Source: Anaerosalibacter massiliensis
GTDB taxonomy: Bacteria; Bacillota; Clostridia; Tissierellales; Sporanaerobacteraceae
Direction: 5' to 3'
Assembly (NCBI GenBank): GCA_000751555.1
Contig: CCEZ01000043.1
Span: forward strand, 248,001 to 312,000
DNA length: 64,000 nucleotides
Part shown: positions 1 through 7,971 of the stretch, in pieces
Layout: each line of letters begins with the position of its first letter
How positions within the stretch are numbered: position 1 is the first letter of the stretch
Notes under the pieces: model-generated
What the model saw: the letters and a program-made list of their open reading frames with translations, nothing else
What the model was told of the DNA's origin: nothing
Databases searched by the model: none
Position numbers and translations under genes: made by a program

Positions 1-1
1 A

Positions 2-388
2 TTTTTTGTAAGTTTAATATCTATTGTATTTTTTCCTATATTTACTTTAATAAACAATCAATTTTATAATATGGAGATTAAAAATGATATGAAATACTAC
101 GGAGAAACAATTATAGAAAGAATAAAAGCTTTTGACGATAATAGTGATGAATACATATTAGATATGAGTCTAGATGAAATTATTAACAATTTTTATAGAA
201 AAGATGATGTTAGTATAAAGTTACCTTTAAATATGGATGGGAATTTTGATTATAAAGTAAATATTAATAAAAGGAATAGAGGTAATAATTTGTGGAAAAT
301 TATTGTAGAGGTATATCCTAAAACAAATAAAACGGAAATTGAAGGTGTTAGATTTGAAGCAAATATGCCCAAACCAGAAAAGAAGTAA
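2..388 (+). CDS. Prepilin-like protein, 5' end outside window (partial)
   Basis: The reading frame is open from the window edge to a TAA at 386-388, so the gene begins upstream. The first about 18 visible residues form a hydrophobic helix (FFVSLISIVFFPIF and on), followed by a polar, mixed alpha/beta-looking domain of about 105 residues. That is how type IV prepilins and pseudopilins are built. The two genes that follow have the same architecture, and one carries a clear GFTLIE cleavage motif, so a minor pilin role is inferred from context. The leader and cleavage site cannot be seen. An internal ATG at 71 would remove the hydrophobic segment and is unlikely to be the real start. The specific pilin class is unknown. 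Confidence 0.55.
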   Translation, partial: FFVSLISIVFFPIFTLINNQFYNMEIKNDMKYYGETIIERIKAFDDNSDEYILDMSLDEIINNFYRKDDVSIKLPLNMDGNFDYKVNINKRNRGNNLWKIIVEVYPKTNKTEIEGVRFEANMPKPEKK

Positions 389-401
389 AAAAAAATTTAT
401 A

Positions 402-941
402 TTGCTTGAAAATAAGGGGTTTACTTTGATAGAATTACTTTTAGGGGTTAGTATTTCTGGAATATTAGTATTGTCTCTATATTTTATATTTAATTATTCT
501 GTGAAGACCAGTAAAATAGGAGAAGAAAAAGAAGAGTTTTTATTAAACGGACGATACGCTATTGAATATATGAAAAGAGAGATTAGAAATGGAGAAGAAA
601 TAATATCATCTGATAAAATTAATGGATTTAATAAAAAATATAAAAATAATTTTGGATTTGTTATAAAAGTTAAAAGGGATCAGGGATATAAATACGTTTC
701 TTATTATTTGGAAAAAGGGAGTATACGTAGAATTGTATCTATAAATACAGCAAGTAAATATCCTTATATAGGTAGTTTCGAAGGACATAATAGGATAGTA
801 GGAAATATAAGTTCAATTGAAGGCTCTAGAGTCGATTTTAAAAACAATAAAATAGTTTTAAATTTTCTAATGAGTGGAGAATGGAATAACAATATGGAAT
901 TTAAAACAGAAATTTTTATGAGATGTCCGACAGATTATTAA
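402..941 (+). CDS. Prepilin-type N-terminal cleavage/methylation domain protein
   Basis: The protein carries the canonical prepilin signature KGFTLIELL (G/F cleavage by prepilin peptidase, then Glu at +5), followed by a hydrophobic helix (VSISGILVLSLYFIF) and a globular domain of about 150 residues. I chose TTG 402 because it gives a six-residue leader and a 13-nt gap after the upstream stop. A TTG at 339 is also open, but overlaps the upstream gene by 50 nt and gives a 27-residue leader; neither start has a strong ribosome-binding site. The predicted product is a minor pilin (PilW/PulJ-like position) of a type IV pilus or competence pseudopilus. The exact subfamily is not recognisable. Confidence 0.7.
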   Translation: MLENKGFTLIELLLGVSISGILVLSLYFIFNYSVKTSKIGEEKEEFLLNGRYAIEYMKREIRNGEEIISSDKINGFNKKYKNNFGFVIKVKRDQGYKYVSYYLEKGSIRRIVSINTASKYPYIGSFEGHNRIVGNISSIEGSRVDFKNNKIVLNFLMSGEWNNNMEFKTEIFMRCPTDY

Positions 942-956
942 ATCGGGGGAGATATT

Positions 957-2021
957 TTGGACAATGATAAAGGTTCTATTCTTATTTTATCGATTATAAT
1001 TGGAGCTATTATGTTTTTATTATCTAACTTTTTATTATATGCTATTCATCTAGACAATCAAATTGTTACTTCAAGTGTAAACAATACTCAGTCCTACTAT
1101 TTGGCAGAGGACAAAATTTATCTTTGTTTTGACGAAGGGAGTACATATTATGACGAGTTGATTTCAATTTTAAAACATTATTTGAAATATAAGGGATTTA
1201 GCAATCCTCCAAATAAGAATACAATAATAATAGATAAAGAAGATTTAAACCTTGAGGATACAAAAAGAAAGGTTAAAACAGATACTTTTATAAAAGATAA
1301 TATATTAAATGGCTGTATTGTAGCTGAATCTGATTATAAATCTATAGATAAAAAGGTTTGTGGAATATTTACAGTAATAAATCCTTTATATAATATGGGT
1401 GAACCAATAGTTTCTAAAAATATAGATGGAGAGTTTGAAAAAGAAGATATAGAAGAATTTATAAATCAAATTTTTAATGGTTTTAAACTTGAAAGTTTTG
1501 AAGATGATATTGAAATTATAGATGTAGATAGTTTTCATAGAGTAGATATATATATAAATGATGATAAAACAGAAAATATGAGAATAGATTTTTTTAAATA
1601 TGAAGATGAAATAAAACCTATAGAGAAAAAGTATTTATCTAAGGATGAAATATTTTTAATTTTAAAAAATAAAAAAGACAGCAAATCTGAAGTAAATATA
1701 TATGGAAATGAGAAAAAAGTTATAAATACATTTAAGGGAATTATATATGTTGATGGAAATTTAAATTTATATAATAAGGTGCAATTTAATGGAATTATAG
1801 CTATTAATTCTGGAAAATTAAATGTATGTTCTAAAATTGGCAAACCAAATATAAAAGGAATGTTCATAGTAAATAATTATATGGAAGATGAGAAATTAAT
1901 TGAAGAAAAAGTAAACTTAGAATATCGACAGGAAATGGTAGACAGATTTGGAATATATCTACCTGAATATGTAAAACCGAAACTTTATATAGTAAGAGAA
2001 GGAGGAATGATAAAAAAATGA
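957..2021 (+). CDS. PilX-like pilus assembly protein (prepilin-like N terminus)
   Basis: TTG start with a good Shine-Dalgarno (GGGGGAGA, 945-952). The N terminus has the PilX/GspK-like layout often seen in clostridial pilus clusters: a charged MDNDKGS, a hydrophobic helix to about residue 28, then a region with NNTQSYYLAEDKI, which resembles the NxxxAFYxAE motif of that group. The remaining about 300 residues are rich in Lys, Asp, Glu and Ile, with beta-strand-like stretches near residues 250-310 (INTFKGIIYVDGNLNLY and on). It is the third prepilin-like gene in a row. Its stop overlaps the ATG of the comFB remnant as ATGA. Function as a minor pilin or tip subunit is inferred. Confidence 0.55.
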   Translation: MDNDKGSILILSIIIGAIMFLLSNFLLYAIHLDNQIVTSSVNNTQSYYLAEDKIYLCFDEGSTYYDELISILKHYLKYKGFSNPPNKNTIIIDKEDLNLEDTKRKVKTDTFIKDNILNGCIVAESDYKSIDKKVCGIFTVINPLYNMGEPIVSKNIDGEFEKEDIEEFINQIFNGFKLESFEDDIEIIDVDSFHRVDIYINDDKTENMRIDFFKYEDEIKPIEKKYLSKDEIFLILKNKKDSKSEVNIYGNEKKVINTFKGIIYVDGNLNLYNKVQFNGIIAINSGKLNVCSKIGKPNIKGMFIVNNYMEDEKLIEEKVNLEYRQEMVDRFGIYLPEYVKPKLYIVREGGMIKK

Positions 2022-2283
2022 GATTACATATTTAATAGAAGATGAGGTTATTTATATAACAAATAAGGTGCTAAAGAATAAGGAAGATATATGTACATGT
2101 GAGAAATGTAAACTTGATATAGTAGCAATATAACTCAATAATTTACCACCTCAGTATGTTGTTACTGAGAAAGGGGAACTATATAAAAGAGTAAATAATA
2201 TGAATATACAGTTTGAGATAGATATAACTAGAGAGGTAATCAAATCTATTGAAAAAGTAAACAAGAAACCTAGACATAAATAA
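2018..2283 (+). pseudogene. comFB: comFB-like gene, disrupted by frameshift and internal stop
   Basis: Reading the frame that begins at 2020 gives a recognisable ComFB-family sequence: IEDEV near the start, then DICTCEKCKLDI with the family's cysteines, then LNNLPPQYVVTEKGELY, and a tail with NIQFEIDITREV ending KPRHK. Two lesions break it. The only plausible start (ATG 2018, overlapping the previous stop as ATGA) is in a different frame, and an in-frame TAA lies at 2131-2133 exactly between DIVAI and LNNLPP. ComFB is a late-competence protein of unclear biochemical role that is often found near pilus or competence genes. The flanking genes are intact. A sequencing or assembly error is possible, but would have to hit twice in 110 nt. 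Confidence 0.75.
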
Positions 2284-2297
2284 TTTTGGTGATGAGA

Positions 2298-2822
2298 ATG
2301 AAGAATATTGTATTAATAGGACCTAGTGGTGCAGGCAAAACTTCAATAGGAAAATACATATCTAATATATTAAAAATTGAACATATTGATACAGATGATT
2401 TAGTTAAAAAACAATTTAATATGAGTATTGAGAAAATATTTTACAACTACGGTGAAGATTGTTTTAGAATGGAAGAAGCTAATATAGTTAAAAAAATAGC
2501 TGATAGAGATAATTTGGTTATATCCACTGGTGGAGGGGTGGTTATTAATAAAGATAATATAAGATATTTAAGAAAAAACGGCATATTATTTTTATTAACA
2601 GGAAATATAGATACCCTCACTCAAAATTTGATGTCTTCTAGAGAACAAAGACCTTTAATTGGCTGTAACAATATATATGGTAATATACATGACAAAATAA
2701 AAAACATATTTTTACAAAGGAAAGATTTGTATATTAACTCGGCAGATTATTTTATAAATATAGATAATAGAACTATTGAAGAAATCGGAGAAGAAATTAT
2801 TTGGATTTATGAAAAATATTAA
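2298..2822 (+). CDS. aroK: Shikimate kinase
   Basis: Phosphorylates shikimate to shikimate 3-phosphate with ATP in the cytoplasm, for aromatic amino acid synthesis. A 174-residue P-loop kinase of normal length. Walker A is GPSGAGKTS (residues 8-16), the substrate and Mg site DTDD is at 31-34, a FRMEE segment carries the shikimate-binding Arg, STGGG supplies the glycine-rich shikimate loop, and the lid contains REQRPL. I chose ATG 2298 because GGTGATG just upstream is a usable ribosome-binding site; in-frame TTG 2286, GTG 2289 and ATG 2292 would only add residues ahead of the P-loop. No other aromatic-pathway gene is nearby. Confidence 0.93.
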   Translation: MKNIVLIGPSGAGKTSIGKYISNILKIEHIDTDDLVKKQFNMSIEKIFYNYGEDCFRMEEANIVKKIADRDNLVISTGGGVVINKDNIRYLRKNGILFLLTGNIDTLTQNLMSSREQRPLIGCNNIYGNIHDKIKNIFLQRKDLYINSADYFINIDNRTIEEIGEEIIWIYEKY

Positions 2823-2824
2823 AC

Positions 2825-2853
2825 TTGTAGTAATACAAAAGCCTTGCTATAAT
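2825..2853 (+). promoter_or_regulatory. Candidate sigma-A promoter upstream of efp
   Basis: TTGTAG (2825-2830), a 17-nt spacer and TATAAT (2848-2853) preceded by TGC, an extended -10. It lies directly after the aroK stop and about 110 nt before efp, so efp and the next gene can be transcribed independently. The rest of 2823-2965 shows no gene; the ribosome-binding site AGGAGG precedes efp. Confidence 0.55.
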
Positions 2854-2965
2854 TAAAGTTGGTCATAGTTCTAATTTAAGGATATTAGAATTTACTAAAT
2901 ATTATAGGGCTAAAATAATTAAAAAATCAACTAAATATTTATTTTGATAATAGGAGGTATTATAG

Positions 2966-3523
2966 ATGATTTCAGCAAATGACATAAGAAAAGGTGTAAC
3001 TTTTGAAATGAATGGAGAAGTATGGCAAGTAATAGACTTTCAACATGTTAAGCCAGGAAAAGGTGCCGCATTTGTTAGAACTAAAATTAAAAATGTTATG
3101 ACGGGAACAATAAGGGAAGTTACACTAAATCCAAATGAAAAATTCCCTAGGGTTCATATTGAAAATAAGGAAATGCAATATCTATATAATGACGGAGAAT
3201 TGTATTATTTTATGGATAATGAAACTTTTGAACAAATACCTTTAAATAAGGAACAGGTAGAAGAAGATATTATTTATATTAAAGAAAATGATCAGGCAAC
3301 AGTAAGATTTTATGAAGGGAAACCTTTTGAACTTGTAGCACCAAACTTTGTTGAACTTGAAGTAGTCGAAACTGAACCTGGCATAAAAGGAGATACTGCT
3401 ACTGGAGCAACTAAGCCAGCAACTGTTGAGACTGGAGCAAGTTTTCAAGTACCACTTTTCATCAATACTGGAGATAAAATAAAAATAGATACTAGAACAG
3501 GTGAGTATTTATCAAGAGTTTAG
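2966..3523 (+). CDS. efp: Translation elongation factor P
   Basis: Binds between the P and E sites of the ribosome and relieves stalling at polyproline. The protein is 185 residues, the standard length. Its N-terminal KOW-like domain carries the loop KPGKGAAF, with Lys32 at the position that is modified in many bacteria; two OB domains follow, with the C-terminal [13 protein letters not shown] signature. AGGAGG lies 7 nt upstream of the ATG. pepQ and aroQ, which often precede efp in Firmicutes, are not adjacent here. No modification enzyme is present in the window. Confidence 0.97.
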   Translation: MISANDIRKGVTFEMNGEVWQVIDFQHVKPGKGAAFVRTKIKNVMTGTIREVTLNPNEKFPRVHIENKEMQYLYNDGELYYFMDNETFEQIPLNKEQVEEDIIYIKENDQATVRFYEGKPFELVAPNFVELEVVETEPGIKGDTATGATKPATVETGASFQVPLFINTGDKIKIDTRTGEYLSRV

Positions 3524-3563
3524 GGCATAATTGAAATATATAAAAAATCTGAGGAGGGATTAT

Positions 3564-3878
3564 ATGGATCATTTATATCAGAAGGTTTCCTATTTAAAAG
3601 GGTTAGCTGAAGGTTTAGGAATTGAAGAATCAACTAAAGAAGGTAAATTGCTCCTACATATGGTAGATACTTTGGAAGATTTTGCTGAAGCTATTGAGGA
3701 GTTAGATGAGTACATGAGCTATGTAGATGAAGATCTAGCTGATGTAGAGGAAGAAGTATATGGTTTAATTGACGAAGATTATGAATATGATGATTTTGAA
3801 GATGAATACAATTGTATAGAAATAAAATGCCCAGACTGTGATGAGGAAGATATAGAGTCCTTAGATAAAATGGAATAA
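3564..3878 (+). CDS. CD1247 N-terminal domain-type small acidic protein
   Basis: A 104-residue, strongly acidic protein. The N-terminal half (YQKVSYLKGLAEGLGI, then EGKLL and a helical stretch rich in Leu, Glu and Asp up to DEDLADVEEEVYGL) matches the small clostridial family called CD1247 N-terminal domain proteins, whose function is not known. The C terminus has CPDCDEED, half of a zinc-ribbon-like motif. I chose ATG 3564 over the upstream TTG 3531 because GAGGAGGGA ends just before it. It follows efp by 40 nt and shares the terminator downstream, so it is probably cotranscribed with efp. Confidence 0.7.
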   Translation: MDHLYQKVSYLKGLAEGLGIEESTKEGKLLLHMVDTLEDFAEAIEELDEYMSYVDEDLADVEEEVYGLIDEDYEYDDFEDEYNCIEIKCPDCDEEDIESLDKME

Positions 3879-3897
3879 AGAAATAAAGATACATCTT

Positions 3898-3939
3898 AAA
3901 ACCTAGAACAAAATATTTTGTTCTAGGTTTTATTTTTTT
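3898..3939 (+). terminator. Rho-independent terminator after the efp unit
   Basis: A perfect inverted repeat with two 17-nt arms (3898-3914 and 3915-3931, core CCTAGAACAAAAT) is followed by ATTTTTTT. The A-run on the left arm means it could also stop transcription from the opposite direction. It separates the aroK/efp genes from spoIIIA. Confidence 0.88.
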
Positions 3940-3950
3940 AAAAAATTTAA

Positions 3951-3979
3951 GCATATTATTTGATTTTGGACATACTTAT
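3951..3979 (+). promoter_or_regulatory. Candidate sigma-E promoter of the spoIIIA operon
   Basis: GCATATT (3951-3957), a 13-nt spacer and CATACTTA (3971-3978) closely resemble the sigma-E consensus (about KMATATT and CATACAAT). spoIIIA is a mother-cell sigma-E operon in Bacillus and Clostridium, which fits. The transcript would start near 3985, giving a very short leader that still contains the GGAGGG ribosome-binding site. Confidence 0.5.
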
Positions 3980-4002
3980 GTATAAAGGAGGGACAGGTTA
4001 TT

Positions 4003-4977
4003 ATGATGGATGAATCTCTAATATTTGATTATTTACTTCAATATATATCTCCTGAAATTAGCAATATATTATTTAAAATTTCTAAAGATGAAAAAAGAAA
4101 AATAGAAGAAATAAGGCTTAGAAATAATTCTCCCTTAATGGTTTGCTATGGAGGAGGAGATTATTATGTTTCAAGAAATGGAAAATTAATAGAGAATGAA
4201 AAATATAATTTTATGGTAAGTAAAAAACATTTATTTAAGACTTTTCAATTAGTAAGTAATTATTCAATATATGCTTTTGAAGAAGAGATAAGGAACGGAT
4301 TTATAACTTTAAAAGGAGGTCATAGGGTAGGAATAGCAGGAAAAATCATCTATGGTCCTAATGGCATAGAAACAATTAAAGATATTTCGTCATTAAACAT
4401 AAGAATTGCTAGAGAAAAAATAGGTGTTTCAGATGAAATTATGAAATATTTAATAAAGGAATCAAATTCGATATATCATACCCTAATTGTCTCTCCGCCC
4501 CAATGTGGTAAGACTACGCTTTTAAGAGATATTATTAGAAATATAAGTAATGGAATGCCAGGAGTAAATTTTAAAGGTAGAAAGGTAGGAGTAGTAGATG
4601 AAAGATCTGAAATTGCTGGGGTATATAATGGAATTCCACAAAAAAATATAGGTGAGAGAACAGATGTATTAGATGGCTGTCTTAAAAAAGATGGGATTAT
4701 AATGTTGATTCGTGCCATGTCTCCAGAGATAATTGCAACAGATGAATTAGGAGGAAAGGAAGATATAAAAGCAATATATGAAGCTTTAAAAGCAGGAGTA
4801 ATACTTATTTCAACAGTTCATGGGAAGGATTTAGAAGATATAATGACTAAAAATAATTTAGGTGAGTTAATAGAAGGAAAAATATTTGAAAGAATAATTA
4901 TATTAGACAATTCAAAAGGAGTGGGGACAATTCGAGATATATTGGACGGGCATACATTCATTTCTGTTATTAATTAG
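4003..4977 (+). CDS. spoIIIAA: Stage III sporulation protein AA (SpoIIIAA)
   Basis: Cytoplasmic ATPase of the SpoIIIA-SpoIIQ channel, which spans the two membranes around the engulfed forespore; it is thought to energise the complex like secretion ATPases. The protein has 324 residues. An N-terminal domain contains the family's EIRLR near residue 38 and FEEEIRNGFIT. A P-loop SPPQCGKTT begins at residue 164, then VGVVDERSEIAG, a Walker-B-like region with ATDELGG, and STVHG. AAGGAGGG precedes ATG 4003; ATG 4006 is also possible. First gene of the eight-gene operon. Confidence 0.95.
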   Translation: MMDESLIFDYLLQYISPEISNILFKISKDEKRKIEEIRLRNNSPLMVCYGGGDYYVSRNGKLIENEKYNFMVSKKHLFKTFQLVSNYSIYAFEEEIRNGFITLKGGHRVGIAGKIIYGPNGIETIKDISSLNIRIAREKIGVSDEIMKYLIKESNSIYHTLIVSPPQCGKTTLLRDIIRNISNGMPGVNFKGRKVGVVDERSEIAGVYNGIPQKNIGERTDVLDGCLKKDGIIMLIRAMSPEIIATDELGGKEDIKAIYEALKAGVILISTVHGKDLEDIMTKNNLGELIEGKIFERIIILDNSKGVGTIRDILDGHTFISVIN

Positions 4978-4992
4978 GGAAGGTGTAATATT

Positions 4993-5514
4993 ATGATTTT
5001 AAAGTTGATTGGAAGTATTTTAATAGTCTTATCTTCTAGCTTAATTGGTTATATATATGGAAAAAGCTATAAGGAAAGATTAGAGAATCTAATTTATTTA
5101 GAAAATTGCATAAAAATTTTAGAAACAGAAATTATGTATGGTGCTAGTCCACTGCCTGAAGCATTAGAAAATGTATATAACAAAGGAAATCAAAAAGTTT
5201 CATTTATTTTCGCCTTAATATCTAAGGCATTGAAAAAAAATAAAGATGGTGATGTCTTAGAATGCTTTTTAACAGTAGTGGAAAATATGAAAAAAGATTT
5301 GAATTTGAAAAAAGAAGATATAGAAGTTTTTTTAAACCTAGGTAGAACTATTGGTTCATCTGGTAGAAAAGATCAAGAGAAAAACTTTAAATTAATTCTA
5401 GCTCAAATAAAAGCATTGCAAAAAGAAGCTAGACTAGAAAAAGAAAAAAATGAAAAATTATTTAAAAATCTAGGTTTTTTATCAGGTCTAGCTATAGTTA
5501 TTATATTACTATAA
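4993..5514 (+). CDS. spoIIIAB: Stage III sporulation protein AB (SpoIIIAB)
   Basis: Membrane component of the mother-cell channel complex; the family is distantly similar to GspF/PilC platform proteins. A 173-residue protein with an N-terminal transmembrane helix (residues about 2-24), a cytoplasmic helical domain containing YLENCIKILETEI and the conserved stretch LGRTIGSSGRKDQEKNF, and a C-terminal transmembrane helix (about 158-173). It follows spoIIIAA by 15 nt with GGGAAGG upstream of the start. Confidence 0.94.
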   Translation: MILKLIGSILIVLSSSLIGYIYGKSYKERLENLIYLENCIKILETEIMYGASPLPEALENVYNKGNQKVSFIFALISKALKKNKDGDVLECFLTVVENMKKDLNLKKEDIEVFLNLGRTIGSSGRKDQEKNFKLILAQIKALQKEARLEKEKNEKLFKNLGFLSGLAIVIILL

Positions 5515-5527
5515 GGGAGAGAATAAA

Positions 5528-5725
5528 ATGGATGTGGATTTAATATTTAAAATTGCTAGTATAGGCATATTGTCAGCAGTTTTGCATACCGTCCTAACTA
5601 GATCTGGAAAAGAAGAATATGCTTATTTAGCTTCTCTGGCTGGAGTAGTTATAGTCCTTGGAGTAGTTATAAATTTAATAAGTAAGTTGTTTGATAATGT
5701 AAAGTCGTTATTTCAGCTCTATTAA
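5528..5725 (+). CDS. spoIIIAC: Stage III sporulation protein AC (SpoIIIAC)
   Basis: A 65-residue integral membrane protein with two predicted transmembrane helices (about 5-23 and 31-53), matching the family in size and motifs (IFKIASIGILSAVLHTVL, then GKEEYAYLASLAG). It is one of the small membrane subunits of the SpoIIIA complex. It lies 13 nt after spoIIIAB, with GGGAGAG as ribosome-binding site. Confidence 0.95.
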   Translation: MDVDLIFKIASIGILSAVLHTVLTRSGKEEYAYLASLAGVVIVLGVVINLISKLFDNVKSLFQLY

Positions 5726-5740
5726 CTAGGAAGTGATTAT

Positions 5741-6127
5741 GTGGAGATATTTCAAATAGTAGGCATAGGATTAATAGCTACTATGATGATTGTATTTTTA
5801 AAAGATCAAAAGCCTGAATTTGCATTATTAATTAGTGTTGCAACAAGTATAATAATTTTTTATTTTATAATAGATAAATTTCAAGTAGTTGTGCAAGTTC
5901 TAAATAATTTAGCTAAAAATGCAAATGTAGATTTTATATATTTTACTACTATTTTAAAAATCATTGGAATAGCCTATGTTATTGAATTTGGAGCTCAGAT
6001 TTCTAGGGATGCTGGTGAAGAATCAATTGCCTCTAAAATTGAATTAGGAGGTAAAGTAATAATAATGGTGCTGGGAATACCTATTTTAACGGCACTTATG
6101 GATTTAATAATAAAAATACTGCCATAA
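5741..6127 (+). CDS. spoIIIAD: Stage III sporulation protein AD (SpoIIIAD)
   Basis: A 128-residue membrane protein with about four hydrophobic segments. The family signature includes the QKPEFALLISVATSIIIFYF stretch and IIGIAYVIEFGAQISRDAGE. It is a partner of SpoIIIAC in the channel membrane base. GTG start at 5741 with AGGAAGTGAT just upstream, 15 nt after spoIIIAC. Confidence 0.95.
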   Translation: MEIFQIVGIGLIATMMIVFLKDQKPEFALLISVATSIIIFYFIIDKFQVVVQVLNNLAKNANVDFIYFTTILKIIGIAYVIEFGAQISRDAGEESIASKIELGGKVIIMVLGIPILTALMDLIIKILP

Positions 6128-6140
6128 AGGTGAGTTAAAA

Positions 6141-7316
6141 ATGATAAAAAAGAAAACGGTTATAATATTTTTTTTAATACTTATACTACCTACATGTATT
6201 TATGGCTCTGAAAGTGAAAATGATGGTAATATAGATTATATCATGGAACAGCTTGAAATATTAGATATAGAGGAAATAGAAGAAGTGATAAAAAGCTTAG
6301 ATGATGTAACATATGATTATTTTCCTGAAATAAACTTTAAAGATTTTGTTTTATCAATGATTAAAGGCGAGAGAACAATTAAAGCTGAAGATATATTAAA
6401 AGGCATGGGAAAGTTTTTCTTAAAAGAAGTTGCTGAAAATATAGCACTTCTAATACAAATATTAGCTATAACCATAGTTTGTGCTATTCTAACTAATTTG
6501 CAATCTAGTTTTGAAAATGATACTGTAGGAAAATTAGCCTATTATATATGCTATATATTATTAGCTACTATTGTAATAAAGAGTTTTACTGTAATAATGA
6601 CACTAGGGAAAACAACCGTAGATAATATGGTGAATTTCATGCAAATAATACTTCCAATTTTATTAACACTTTTAGTAGCGGTAGGTGGAATTACTTCTAA
6701 TGCTATTTTTCATCCAATAGTATTAGGAACTGTAAATATAGTAGGAGTATTAGTAAAAGATATAATATTTCCATTTATATTTTTTTCTTTCACCATTGGG
6801 CTAATGAGTAGAATATCAGAAAAAGTCCAATTTACTAAGTTATCAGAACTTTTAAGACAAGTAGTAGTTACAGTTATTGGAATTTCATTGACAATATTTA
6901 TAGGAATTATGTCTATGTATGGGATAGCATCAAAAGTTGATGGAGTTACAGTAAGAACGGCCAAATTTGCTATGGACAAATTCATTCCAATTGTAGGAAA
7001 ATTTCTATCAGATGCAATGGATACAGTAGTAGGCTGTTCTGCGGTGCTAAAGAATGCAGTGGGTGTTATAGGACTATTCACATTATTTCTCATATGCATT
7101 ATACCGATTATAAAAATAATTGCTTTGATTTTTGTATATAAGGTAGTCATAGCAGTTATTGAGCCAGTTTCTACTATAGAAATTGGAGAATGTTTAAATG
7201 AAGTCAGTAAATCTTTATTATTAGTATTAGCTAGCTTGCTATCCGTATCAATTATGTTTTTTATAACTATTACAATAATAGTTGAGGCAGGAAATATAAC
7301 TGTAATGCTAAGGTAG
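6141..7316 (+). CDS. spoIIIAE: Stage III sporulation protein AE (SpoIIIAE)
   Basis: The large polytopic subunit of the SpoIIIA complex, 391 residues. It has a Sec signal peptide (KKKTVIIFFLILILPTCIYG), an extracytoplasmic acidic region to about residue 95, then seven or eight transmembrane segments. Conserved family stretches include TVDNMVNFMQIILPILLTLL and the TVGCSAVLKNAVGVIGL region. Length and order fit the family. It lies 13 nt after spoIIIAD, and its stop is 8 nt ahead of the inferred spoIIIAF start. Confidence 0.95.
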   Translation: MIKKKTVIIFFLILILPTCIYGSESENDGNIDYIMEQLEILDIEEIEEVIKSLDDVTYDYFPEINFKDFVLSMIKGERTIKAEDILKGMGKFFLKEVAENIALLIQILAITIVCAILTNLQSSFENDTVGKLAYYICYILLATIVIKSFTVIMTLGKTTVDNMVNFMQIILPILLTLLVAVGGITSNAIFHPIVLGTVNIVGVLVKDIIFPFIFFSFTIGLMSRISEKVQFTKLSELLRQVVVTVIGISLTIFIGIMSMYGIASKVDGVTVRTAKFAMDKFIPIVGKFLSDAMDTVVGCSAVLKNAVGVIGLFTLFLICIIPIIKIIALIFVYKVVIAVIEPVSTIEIGECLNEVSKSLLLVLASLLSVSIMFFITITIIVEAGNITVMLR

Positions 7317-7324
7317 GTGAGAAA

Positions 7325-7966
7325 ATTGGGATTGTAACATTTTTAAAAAGCTGGGTTATAGATATAGTTACAATGGTTATATTCATATCATTTTTAGAGA
7401 TGATTTTGCCTAATAGCAATATGAAAAGATTTATAGATATGATAGTTGGACTTTTAATTATAGTTGTCATTATAACTCCATTCATAAAAATTATTTCTAG
7501 AGATATAGATATAGAAAAGCATTTTTTATTGAGTAATAACAAATTAAATAGTGAATTGAAAAACAATCATATAAATGAGGATGAAAAAGTTTCGAAATTA
7601 CAGGAAGAACAAATAATTAAAGCTTATGAAAAAAATATTGAAAAAGAAATACAAAATTTGATAGAAAAAGAGACAGATTATGAACTGGAAAGCATAGAAA
7701 TAACAATAGATAATGAATTAGAAGCTGAAGATTATGGATCAATAAGAGAAATGAGTTTAGTTTTAAGAGATAAAAAGAAGAAATCATTAAAAAATAAAAA
7801 AGAAATACAAGTAGAAAAGATAGAAAATGTTTGGATAAAAAATAATAAAATAAAAAAAGAAGATAAAGATTTTGAGGATAGTAATAAAATAAAAAAACTT
7901 ATAGCAAAAGAATATGGTTTACCAATAGACAAAATTTCTACTCATTTAATAGGAAACGGTAGGTGA
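7325..7966 (+). CDS. spoIIIAF: Stage III sporulation protein AF (SpoIIIAF), apparent ATT start
   Basis: Membrane protein of the SpoIIIA complex: two N-terminal transmembrane helices, then a soluble domain. Family residues SWVIDIVTMVIFISFLEMIL and PNSNMKRFIDMIVGLL are intact, but the first in-frame ATG (7373) lies inside the first helix and would delete the conserved Trp-containing start. Upstream in frame there is no ATG, GTG or TTG before the stop. An ATT at 7325 sits 4 nt after AGGTGA (7315-7320), exactly where a start belongs, giving 213 residues. ATT is a rare but known initiator (for example infC). If that is wrong, the gene begins at 7373 with a shortened first helix. Confidence 0.85.
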   Translation: MGIVTFLKSWVIDIVTMVIFISFLEMILPNSNMKRFIDMIVGLLIIVVIITPFIKIISRDIDIEKHFLLSNNKLNSELKNNHINEDEKVSKLQEEQIIKAYEKNIEKEIQNLIEKETDYELESIEITIDNELEAEDYGSIREMSLVLRDKKKKSLKNKKEIQVEKIENVWIKNNKIKKEDKDFEDSNKIKKLIAKEYGLPIDKISTHLIGNGR

Positions 7967-7971
7967 AAAGT

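Noticed and set aside
380-400. Run of nine A after the first pilin stop as a programmed slippage site
   Set aside because: Each pilin gene has its own complete frame and a usable start, so no fusion by slippage is needed.
2823-2965. Possible gene remnant between aroK and efp
   Set aside because: One frame reads through for about 40 codons, but has no start or recognisable similarity; promoter sequence explains the space better.
6710-7150. 146-codon minus-strand frame inside spoIIIAE
   Set aside because: It is the mirror of transmembrane codons of spoIIIAE; no ribosome-binding site or family match.
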